Shown: positions 17,401-20,934 of the stretch, one piece after another
Layout: every line of letters begins with the position of its first letter
Numbering within the stretch: the first letter of the stretch is position 1
IMG/VR virus record: IMGVR_UViG_3300002136_000049
Coordinates: 1-20,934 of that record
Reading direction: 5' to 3' (one strand)
From: a virus
DNA: 20,934 bases
Notes under the pieces: model-generated
What the model saw: only the letters and a program-made list of their open reading frames with translations
Database searches by the model: none
What the model was told of the DNA's origin: nothing
Program-made: the position numbers and the translations under genes

Positions 17401-20104
17401 CTTGATCACCAGTATCTGCGAAGATAATAGGATCAGCAGCGGCTTCGCCATTCTGAAGAATATTCAATGTCTGGTCAAGAGATCTGTCTAAACGGGTTAA
17501 TACTTCTGCATTTTGCTCTTGGGCAAAGATGTGGTTTATTTCGCCTTTGATATGATTAATAGAACCGACTGTTTCGGTCATCTGATCGTTTACTACGATG
17601 TATGAGATTGGCGAACGATATGTAATACCGTTTAACCGACCCCAGTAGTTGCCGTCTGTAGCAACGTCGTACGATGCACTATCAACAATTAATCCTGAAT
17701 CTCTGAAACACTTGTCTGCGTTATAACCTTGGTAACCAAGACCTGGCGCACCGTTAAAGCCTGTTGTTGTGTTAGCAGTCAAGTAATCAACCATGTTATC
17801 TATGATTAAGTCTTTGCTTGCTTCAAGAGTATCAGCAAAAGTATTATCAGCAATTAATTCAACTTGAGTTGCGTTTGCCGGTCTAATAATAACTGTGCTA
17901 CCACGAGCACGCATTGAGATGTCACCAAACTGAGAACCTGAGTTGTTCAAAGTCATTTGGCCACCGTCTAGTGCGAAGAACGCTTGGCGTGTAAAGATTG
18001 AAAGTGAACCAATACCGTTAACACCAGCACCATTCTTAGCAACGTAACCTGTACCGTTTTGAGTACGAGGTGTGAAACCAAAACATAATACGTATGTGTA
18101 AAGTGAGTCTGTATCTAGTACAGCACGGTCAGCTAGAAGACAACCACCACCACGGCCAACCAATCTATTTGGGAAATCGTCAATGCCGATTGATTCGATT
18201 GTACCTGTACCGCCTCGTTGAGCATAAAGAATATCTCCAATTTCTACGTTACCTTTAAGGTTTCTAATATAAATCTGACGAGCTGAATCAATATCTAAGA
18301 CATATGAAACATAACCTGTGGCACCAGACGAGAACGTTACTTCATCATCTACTTCAAACTGACTTTGAGGACTATGTCCAGCAACTAAGTAGAATTCTTG
18401 GCCTAAGTCTAAGATTGTACCTTTAGTGTTGAATGGATTTAAAGGTGGCTCAACATCTAAACGGTTGAAGTTTGAAAGCTGGGTGCTGTCTCGTATATAA
18501 GGAGAACGTCTTAGCAACGCACCTGGACGGTATGCAATAGCGAAGCCACCTTCAGGTTGGTCAAAGTTATCAACCTCAAAGTTCATATAACCAAAACCTT
18601 GAACGTAGTTGCCAGAACCAACTAGAACACCGTTTGTTTTTTCGTAACCAGGCAACTTCTGAATAACAGTAGCATACTGACCAGCAGTTGAAGTCATTGA
18701 ACAATCATCAGGTAACACAATTGGTTCATCAACATAGTAAGTACCAGGACCTACCGAGATATGCACCGCGTTATTAATATCGTTACGATCGTATGAACCA
18801 CCAGCTTTTTGTAAAGCAAGTTGCTCTGCGCGCTTTAGTGTGCGAACTGGCTGTAGAATTGTACCTGGATAATCATCATTACCGTCTGAAGCAACGTGTA
18901 CTTTAAGAGATTTTTCTGTCTTCTTGGAGAACTCGTCGTATAATTGACGGTAAGTCATTTTCTCTGTGTCGCCAGTCTTGACGTTCTTTAGAGCAAAGTA
19001 ACTATCTTCATCAAGCATTGGCTCGAAGACTTTAGTAAGATTCATATCAAAGTCAACAAGCTCTGACTCATTAATAGTTGAATTAGCTATAACTGATTCT
19101 GAAATATCTGAGTTTTTAATCGATGATCTTTGCTGTATTAGATCTTCAGAAGTAGAACTTCCGATTGAAATATTAGTAGCAATAACACTATTCATTGCAC
19201 CAGTTAAAATTGCATTTTCTAATATAGGATTAGTGAATGTGTTATCAGTACCAGTACCATTCGAGAAATCAGAGTTCGTAATAGTGATATTGTTAGCAGT
19301 AGAATCAGAGATTGCACCGTTTGAGAATGTAGAGTCAGTAATAACAGTTGTGATGATAGTGTTATTAGAAAGAATAGTATCCCAGATCTCACCGTTAGAG
19401 AATCTAGAATTTGTAATATTTACGTTGTCTAGATCTGTATCTCTAATGTTTCCGTTTGCGAAACTTGAATCTGAGATAGCAACGTTTGCTACGGTAGAAT
19501 CAGAGATTGAACCGTTTGAAAAATCTGTTGTAATGATTACACTGTTCGAGATGAGAGCATCTTCTAGAATCAGTTCATCAATAGTAATATTTGTGAGAAT
19601 TAGGTTATTAGCTGTACCACCTTCAATGGTAACTCTATTATAAAAAGAATCATCAATTGTAGAGTTAGTAAATACGTCGTTATTACCGGTGGAGTTATTT
19701 AAAGCTCCAAAGTCTACAATGGTGTTTGTAAATACGTTATTATTACCAGTACCATTCGTGAAGTCTGATGTAAGAATAGAAACGTTTGATACGGCAGTAT
19801 CCTTCATCGTGCCGCCAGTGATGTCACTAGCAATAATAGAAGATGAATCAATAGTTCCGTCGTTGAACGTATTGCGGTTCATTATATTGTCTTCAATTGT
19901 CGAATTGAAGATTCTAACACCAGATATATTTCCGCCAGTGATGGTTATTCTATCGAAGATTTCGTACTGAATCGCCGCGACAAGTTCTTTTCTAGTAATA
20001 TTTTTAGTACCGTCATCGCCTTGGATAAGGTTAACGATAACAAAAAGGTCTTCAGAGCGAGTATTGGCACCTTTGATTGTACCTAATTCTGAAATCTTTG
20101 ACAT
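8414..20104 (-). CDS. Giant modular fibre/baseplate-associated structural protein
   Basis: At 3896 residues it takes more than half of the window. Order: 1-50 N-terminal region (MSKISELGTI); about 60-340 pentapeptide-type beta-helix; about 395-735 second beta-helix region opening VHVASDGNDDYPG and T.KRAEQLA, with GPGTYYVDEPIVLPDD; about 760-3650 interleaved repeats of a KCxRD module (Cys at 799, 939, 1179, 1733, 1874, 2454, 2734, 2872, 3038, 3307, 3471) and a TPTxAxYD...HTFVSA module; about 3790-3896 conserved C-terminal domain (ELNNQYFARGLKINGRTGR, ending RKLARRASNSRASL). Large proteins of this make-up occur in marine T4-like phages as virion proteins; function is not established. The N-terminal helix may attach to the particle and the modular arm may reach out, but this is inference. 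AAGGG lies 9 bases before the ATG, and late promoter 1 is 28 bases upstream. No frameshift is seen across 11.7 kb. Confidence 0.9.
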   Translation of the reverse strand: MSKISELGTIKGANTRSEDLFVIVNLIQGDDGTKNITRKELVAAIQYEIFDRITITGGNISGVRIFNSTIEDNIMNRNTFNDGTIDSSSIIASDITGGTMKDTAVSNVSILTSDFTNGTGNNNVFTNTIVDFGALNNSTGNNDVFTNSTIDDSFYNRVTIEGGTANNLILTNITIDELILEDALISNSVIITTDFSNGSISDSTVANVAISDSSFANGNIRDTDLDNVNITNSRFSNGEIWDTILSNNTIITTVITDSTFSNGAISDSTANNITITNSDFSNGTGTDNTFTNPILENAILTGAMNSVIATNISIGSSTSEDLIQQRSSIKNSDISESVIANSTINESELVDFDMNLTKVFEPMLDEDSYFALKNVKTGDTEKMTYRQLYDEFSKKTEKSLKVHVASDGNDDYPGTILQPVRTLKRAEQLALQKAGGSYDRNDINNAVHISVGPGTYYVDEPIVLPDDCSMTSTAGQYATVIQKLPGYEKTNGVLVGSGNYVQGFGYMNFEVDNFDQPEGGFAIAYRPGALLRRSPYIRDSTQLSNFNRLDVEPPLNPFNTKGTILDLGQEFYLVAGHSPQSQFEVDDEVTFSSGATGYVSYVLDIDSARQIYIRNLKGNVEIGDILYAQRGGTGTIESIGIDDFPNRLVGRGGGCLLADRAVLDTDSLYTYVLCFGFTPRTQNGTGYVAKNGAGVNGIGSLSIFTRQAFFALDGGQMTLNNSGSQFGDISMRARGSTVIIRPANATQVELIADNTFADTLEASKDLIIDNMVDYLTANTTTGFNGAPGLGYQGYNADKCFRDSGLIVDSASYDVATDGNYWGRLNGITYRSPISYIVVNDQMTETVGSINHIKGEINHIFAQEQNAEVLTRLDRSLDQTLNILQNGEAAADPIIFADTGDQDAVAAREVVQDNRSMIIDEFVSWIDNNEEFYAYDSVKCERDIQEYILPATKFDMMLDTNYNAVTTGLAYYVNTARTTLENQRNETVASFERLRKTTDNLIQANSAPAAVDAYKSFNTIINALNNSGTKYTPTKATYDAATGRMVITIGTHDLTVGRYVNLAKESFTFKCSSDNYKTEISHPRVSEKAYLAALPIIEVSAKTITVNPGLTAANYEHVFVSALDNAVSVIGEQITFSDNANIAVTKRNARKQLQVNREFIQDYMMCWVDDEFYFYDSKKCHRDTEQYILPAVQRDLMLGTNYNSIQTGAAYRTKSGEVSVTDQLIQTVGSINYLKSETAALLTNTIAEDRANQAFDEMTRLLNNNGKKYTPTNAVYSPASGTTVITIGSHDFNIGDSIYLEPNSLTFTCALDSNATEHTYPTTTFIKYTPTGATYDPATGEFSATIGANALKAGDLVEFKPSSIVFTCTMDNNVTNHPAPESHHPFYKKQIVIDRVEGTTIYMNVGGVTNGGGVHTFVSAATNAINAEKRHPAYKKPVVISDRDATTITINVGESSDTSVHTFVSATANAVREADMWEGKFTPQTATYDPVSGDMVLTIGSHDLPVGKWIQIAPESMIFSCDVGGVTGTDAAPLYDHPAYKEPVRVKAATADTITVNVGNANGHANNHTFVSAEVDCIDANALYFADPAKVLKSFTPTDATYDPVTGVFVVTIAGHGLTTDDHIELQPQSFVFSCAANGGGNDFSPRIGDYAYKLPLKIDSVTTDTITVNCGSAGTNTDVHTFVSADEGAVVKVSSTTQGVYASRILQKNKAYLQAEVTAWLDNNYYTYSKAKCERDTGIILNAVARDVVTGSNVNAIYTGKGYRIGTVGANNLVNTQLVQTTGAITWLKGKINTDVIANATSISRSDAAFDEIIDIMTNGNANADELYFGEEAVSPAHRMARGALQANRTFIQKEIVAWITANYPTFTYNTVACERDMGIFVDLASWDIQHGSNAATASNAKLYFENAIPVLSDNEVVPTSEAYFFAADLIGKIVRNEVVTALNVTNTQTIVETTTFTPTDATYDPATGDFVMTIAGHGMKLNDRVTLDPNSFAFTCAMDGDNASKTYPRGGIDQFANKTYSIKAKTTNTVTLDAGASGPNKYFTPSAADYNASTGDMVVTVGQHGLGVGRNVVLENNSFTFTCDQDANVTQHTYPRAGSDPYAGASITITAVGSTGHTPTNTDYNPTTGDTVLTVASHGFSNGDYVLLEDSSLTYTCVLDGNRVSKSYPRAGSDYASGRWLQVSDVTTNTFKVNVGPSSYRGAHTFISATTNAVKRQDGTFTINVGDAGTASGSVHTFVSATTDAIKHEPQSLHTFVSVAADAVKVANMAEAYTPAGIDYNHITGVMVMTLGSHALTENDYVIFDENAITLSCASNGGGNLSHPRPTDPIFNKPVRVDATTATTITLQVGPAKIDAVHTFVSATANGVRRSIKPSVAAEVEKLFYDLGDTIRKNDGTIAAISEPRIESLTSAYAPAIIADYKAINGQAPKYQTEIIKYISETYNGLGYDEAKCPRDVGYIVDAISEDLEYGGDVATVHSANYYYNGAMSVLEPYSMLPTKLAFNHIADVVEKVVKNVVNEPIFGDRFTPTNATYDTATGILVATIGTHTLTTDDYIWFTPDAITFSCDTGSGPTNHASPEAHHRFYNKACPVIGVTSTTITLWVGGFAGGTAHTFVSALTDGFSQINGNLVYQNVALPAADAATGTEAKRLTNVIAEVVDDRLVIPGYTGSLDISVGQQTPYPLPIANPLTAPLMEPSRTYARKSLQWNREFIQEEVVRFVKDNNYTYDEAKCARDVGFIIDAIARDVQTGSDYPSQYYGRAYRVGTALANNVITEQLAETVEAIEYVQADILARLTGTALTRATAAFTNVINIMKNGTAGITYNFGAANVGSSDSSATTGLILNQAFLQEEAIKWIAVNHGSLVYDEAKCRRDVGFLIEAVAFDIRHGSNVGVRDFAKLYFENGINVGLPLAQRAPTAELYAHLGVVAEKVVLKQAVTPSTGNVVAQVTSGFGNVVGSSGVEVEALITIVKDIIAEDSLINLPQAREAAVTDGAATGYDQEASVAIILGRKDALGGAVVQYLSDNFAFLQYSEERCRRDTGYIVDAISHDIQYGGNSAMHATAELYFKNAVNILPIDQRQATREAFEYMGKVVQHVIRNEAVPRKVGKQFSPSTASYDPDTGIFTATLGSGHNLNVGDYVQIAPNSIVFTCSLDGDVALHPSPQANDPYYNAPNIITARSATTITLQVGKVPYGRGGGAHTFVSASVNAISHIIGNPVKQEMPTLAARRTIAAEAMNLTLMLAKVADDNNPGAIPARVEPFINWIDADMLAEKHVIDNATVQMATNLQTYIYNTYNGISYSREKCRRDVGTMIDAISHDVNYSTNYATIRTAELYFVNAISILPADQRQQTAKFYTEMANTIGDVVVGNTVNTTILGHSSASQDSTTYSAATSVEQEEVKDLVRIVEDAIRRDSIDAIPSIVEPNTSWVEASRVWAGQAIDDNLSKLSDDITQFLKDTFTIIDYSKAKCRRDAGYILDAMSWDLNYGGNLATRWNANFYFWNNELRVPEDTRVATAQAYRQLGKIVSQVVLGEYPGQTIRTELGTEVQSTQADELGMIFYNALFYNNVNKLGQTKLPNFAWETNRTFKFAKDILTNNKIRIQREVQRFITSEYKFIDLPKTYRDGGNFLKLIQNDFRFEDPVLGPIGGDRASRSFVGALFNINAQHVFPVFNPPATFTNWRKLRFKGTLANATIRDALTAVANHGVKRWDAYIIPTNNTTNRYIGDITYWTGTVWTAPGAVGANNTDLLDAFIGAWTQMKTYINNNIATDQPQRDMVTELIDNVIIDSVIRPDFLVFGSLVESIAHQFNGASAGVNRNALPLNFRNVGAAIGANASVLSENGGRIRWSGSDELNNQYFARGLKINGRTGRIEGRPFTSSVRKLARRASNSRASL
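8417..8736 (-). other. Conserved C-terminal domain of the giant protein
   Basis: Roughly residues 3790-3896: DFLVFGSLVESIAHQFNG, NRNALPLNFRNVG, GGRIRWSGSDELNNQYFARG, LKINGRTGRIEGRPF and a basic end RKLARRASNSRASL. It has none of the repeat signatures and looks like a single globular domain. The very regular, non-repetitive sequence suggests strong conservation, and I recall close matches at the ends of other marine-phage structural proteins. It is a likely docking or trimerisation end. Confidence 0.6.
8806..8813 (-). promoter_or_regulatory. Internal TATAAATA inside the giant gene (possible late promoter)
   Basis: A perfect late-promoter octamer lies within the coding sequence (codons for YINNN), about 400 bases before the 140-residue gene. 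It could give extra transcription of the two genes that follow the giant gene. It lacks the GAAAA downstream extension shared by the two intergenic promoters, and codon choice alone could produce it, so support is weak. Confidence 0.3.
9170..17810 (-). repeat. Array of eleven KCxRD modules plus one decayed copy
   Basis: Each module, about 90 residues, runs: N(R/Q).(F)(I/L)Q.E...W(I/L)..N, Y(D/S)..KC.RD.G.I.(D)A...D...G(S/G)N, then an AELYF.NA or GKAYR segment and a closing helix (for example GKVVQHVIRNE or TVGSIN.LK). Cys positions are residues 799, 939, 1179, 1733, 1874, 2454, 2734, 2872, 3038, 3307 and 3471. A twelfth copy near 3624 reads KTYRDGGN with Tyr in place of Cys. Where two modules are adjacent the Cys-to-Cys distance is 138-166 residues; larger gaps hold the other module family. 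Two tail types alternate: LYF-type and (T/G).AYR-type. Function unknown. Confidence 0.85.
10490..17020 (-). repeat. Array of TPTxAxYD...HTFVSA modules, whole and partial
   Basis: The full module is about 95 residues: (F/Y)TPT.A.YDP.TG..V.TIG.H.L..GD.V.L.P.S..F(T/S)C, a HP or YPR turn, (Y)..P..I.......TIT(V/L).VG, then HTFVSA..NA(V/I). Units start near residues 1030, 1268, 1327, 1480, 1594, 1957, 2044, 2118, 2274, 2528 and 3112. The units at 1268, 1957 and 2044 lack the HTFVSA half, while extra HTFVSA halves stand alone near 1425-1470, 2216-2246 and 2247-2263. Each first half carries one conserved Cys in FTC or FSC. It is probably a two-part beta domain. Similar phrases recur in other marine-phage virion proteins as I recall. 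Confidence 0.85.
17880..18915 (-). other. Second beta-helix-like region of the giant protein
   Basis: Residues about 395-740 open with LKVHVASDGNDDYPG..LQPVRTLKRAEQLA and VHISVGPGTYYVDEPIVLPDD, the usual entry of pectate-lyase-like right-handed beta-helices, and close with STVIIRPANATQ. Inside lies a small barrel-like insert (VDDEVTFSSGATGYVSYV...GDILYAQRGGTGTIESIG). Such helices in phages may bind or cleave polysaccharide. No catalytic set can be identified by eye. Confidence 0.6.
19050..19930 (-). repeat. Pentapeptide-type beta-helix repeats (about 60-bp period)
   Basis: Residues about 60-340 repeat short units such as ISDSTVANVAISDSSFANG. The FSNG-like marks at Phe195, 215, 235, 260 and 280 are spaced 20, 20, 25 and 20 residues, that is four, four, five and four pentapeptides. 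Four pentapeptides make one square coil of a pentapeptide-repeat helix. Asn, Ser, Thr and Asp are abundant. The opposite strand stays open through this stretch only because of the same repeat. Confidence 0.75.
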
Positions 20105-20131
20105 GCGTGGATACCCTTATGTGTTTTCTTT

Positions 20132-20139
20132 TATTTATA
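20132..20139 (-). promoter_or_regulatory. T4-type late promoter 1 (TATAAATA)
   Basis: This is a perfect late octamer in the 92-base gap before the giant gene, 28 bases upstream of its ATG at 20104. It is followed by AAAGAAAACACATAAGGG, which contains the AAGGG ribosome site (20114-20118, 9 bases before the ATG). It should drive the giant gene, the 140-residue gene and the collagen fibre as one unit of about 17 kb ending at the hairpin near 3250. Confidence 0.88.
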
Positions 20140-20196
20140 AAAATAGGGTGGAGGTCTGGGCTAGTTATGAGCCACTCTACTAAATTTATTTAAACT

Positions 20197-20706
20197 TTAT
20201 TCTTCTAACCATACTGACAAATTGTCTGCCGCATCGTGATATTGTCTTTGTCGTACTATAGAACTATTGTACTCTAATACTTCTTCTTCGTTATTTAATA
20301 GAGTTCCATCTATACCTCTCGCGAACCACCATTGCGCGTCATCATATTCTACCGTTTGTAAGGTTTCAATATCGGCAAGCTTACCTTTATATATAACATT
20401 GCTGCCTTGGTTTATTAGTCTATATTCATCTGATCCGACCAAATCTCCACAACGTTGAATAACACCTTCTCTTTGTTTCTTGGATCGTACTGTAGCAAAT
20501 GCTCTTCTGCGATCTGTAATCTCAAATGTTGTGCCTAGTTCTACGTGCAAAGCCGCAACCCGTGTTGCGTATTCTGTATCATTTAAAATAAACCGTTCTA
20601 ACGCACGTACAGTAGTTACACTATCAGGAACAAACCGCTCAAAATATAAATGTGCTGAGCCACACCACCCACTTTCTACATCATACGCAAATTTCCTAGG
20701 ATTCAT
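20197..20706 (-). CDS. Uncharacterised 169-residue protein after a glycine-rich adhesin-like gene
   Basis: I do not recognise this protein. It is acidic overall, with no signal peptide, membrane segment or repeats. It starts MNPRKFAYDVESGWCGSAH, has an FERFVPDSVTTVRALERFIL segment, a basic middle (TDRRRAFATVRSKKQREGV), a WWFARGIDG motif and an acidic end ADNLSVWLEE. The start chosen is the second Met (20706), because its ATG overlaps the upstream stop as TAATG, the junction style used elsewhere in this window, and GGGGA lies 8 bases before it; the Met five codons earlier (20721) has no such site. It lies directly after the glycine-rich C-terminus and before the gap with late promoter 1. Position suggests a partner, such as an assembly chaperone or capping protein, of the upstream product, but no motif confirms that. 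Confidence 0.75.
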   Translation of the reverse strand: MNPRKFAYDVESGWCGSAHLYFERFVPDSVTTVRALERFILNDTEYATRVAALHVELGTTFEITDRRRAFATVRSKKQREGVIQRCGDLVGSDEYRLINQGSNVIYKGKLADIETLQTVEYDDAQWWFARGIDGTLLNNEEEVLEYNSSIVRQRQYHDAADNLSVWLEE

Positions 20707-20934
20707 TATACTGTTCCCCATATAGAACCATTATTAGTTACAGTAACATTCGCTGCGGCTGTAGTTATAGCTGCCCCGCCTGCCCCGCCCGAAGTACCAC
20801 CGCCAGCAGCACCCCATCCGCCACCACCCCAACCAGCTGCTCCGGTTCGTGCACCACCAACCTTATTTGAATCTCCGCCGTCGCCACCAGCTCCGTCATA
20901 GTTACCGTTATTTAATCCACCGGTACCCGGAAGT
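20706..20934 (-). CDS. Glycine-rich adhesin-like protein, C-terminal end only
   Basis: Only the last 75 residues or so are present; the start is beyond the right edge. The visible part is dense in Gly with GG pairs and short aromatic insertions (GAGGDGGDS, GWGGGGWGAAGGGTSGGAGG), then AAITTAAANVTVTNNGSIWGTV and the stop at 20706-20708. Such glycine-rich ends with VTNNG(S/T)(I/V)(W/Y)G closings occur in phage tail-tip and fibre proteins. The glycine-rich domain of T-even-type gp38 adhesins forms packed polyglycine II helices that present variable host-binding loops. Whether this protein uses that fold cannot be decided from the fragment. The stop overlaps the next ATG (TAATG), so the two genes are translationally coupled. 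Confidence 0.72.
   Translation of the reverse strand, partial: LPGTGGLNNGNYDGAGGDGGDSNKVGGARTGAAGWGGGGWGAAGGGTSGGAGGAAITTAAANVTVTNNGSIWGTV
20715..20719 (-). promoter_or_regulatory. Ribosome site GGGGA deciding the start of the 169-residue gene
   Basis: GGGGA lies 8 bases before the ATG at 20706 and downstream of the alternative ATG at 20721. It can therefore serve only the shorter start, supporting the 169-residue form. Confidence 0.6.

Noticed and set aside
19233-19970. Open frames of 136 and 93 codons on the plus strand opposite the giant gene's N-terminus
   Set aside because: They mirror the 60-bp beta-helix repeat. Composition is a repeated Glu/Ser/Val pattern, there is no promoter or ribosome site, and all strong evidence puts coding on the minus strand.
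20145-20180. Possible terminator hairpin (TGGCT...AGCCCA) between the 169-residue gene and late promoter 1
   Set aside because: Only a 4-bp perfect stem with a bulge and no adjacent U-run on the minus strand. Read-through or a factor-dependent end is equally likely.
20709-20721. Longer 174-residue start (MGNSI) for the unrecognised gene
   Set aside because: It has no ribosome site and would overlap the glycine-rich gene by 16 bases. The Met at 20706 has GGGGA at 8 bases and a TAATG junction like its neighbours.
8414-20934. Diversity-generating retroelement targeting the fibre or adhesin genes
   Set aside because: No reverse transcriptase, no template/variable repeat pair with adenine-directed differences, and no C-type lectin end is visible in the window.

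Overview
The window looks like part of the late structural region of a tailed, double-stranded DNA phage of the T4-like myovirus type. Marine lineages such as cyanophages or pelagiphages and their relatives are most likely. The reasons are: every credible gene is on the minus strand and encodes a fibre-like or beta-structured virion protein; two perfect copies of the T4-type late promoter TATAAATA lie in the two main intergenic gaps; and the protein types (collagen-like fibre with an S74 chaperone, giant modular fibre/baseplate-associated protein, BppU-like small protein, glycine-rich adhesin tail) are those I associate with marine T4-like phages. No host gene, tRNA, integrase, transposon, CRISPR array or auxiliary metabolic gene is visible. 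The host cannot be named from this window.

Layout in transcription order (right to left). At 20934-20706 is the C-terminal end of a glycine-rich, adhesin-like protein. It overlaps by one base (TAATG) a 169-residue protein that I do not recognise (20706-20197). A 92-base gap follows with late promoter 1 (20132-20139). Next comes a huge gene (20104-8414, 3896 residues) built from an N-terminal pentapeptide-type beta-helix, a second beta-helix, two interleaved repeat-module families and a conserved C-terminal domain. It is joined by TAATG to a 140-residue beta-rich protein (8414-7992), joined by TAATG to a 1564-residue collagen-like fibre (7992-3298). That fibre carries an embedded cupredoxin-like domain, three sister beta domains and a C-terminal S74 self-cleaving chaperone. 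A hairpin terminator (about 3246-3267) and late promoter 2 (3214-3221) follow. Then come a 108-residue BppU-N-like protein (3187-2861) and a large tail-fibre gene starting with GTG at 2858 and running off the left end of the window.

Working together: the layout predicts two late transcription units. One, about 17 kb long, makes the giant protein, its small partner and the collagen fibre. The other makes the small adaptor-like protein and a second fibre. All are probably exposed or baseplate/fibre parts of the virion. The S74 domain is expected to drive trimerisation of the collagen fibre and then be cut off. The most notable points are the complete type-1 copper ligand set inside a tail fibre, the mosaic of two module families in the giant protein (eleven KCxRD modules plus one decayed copy, and about eleven TPTxAxYD/HTFVSA modules or half-modules), and the beta-helix whose repeats grow in exact five-residue steps.
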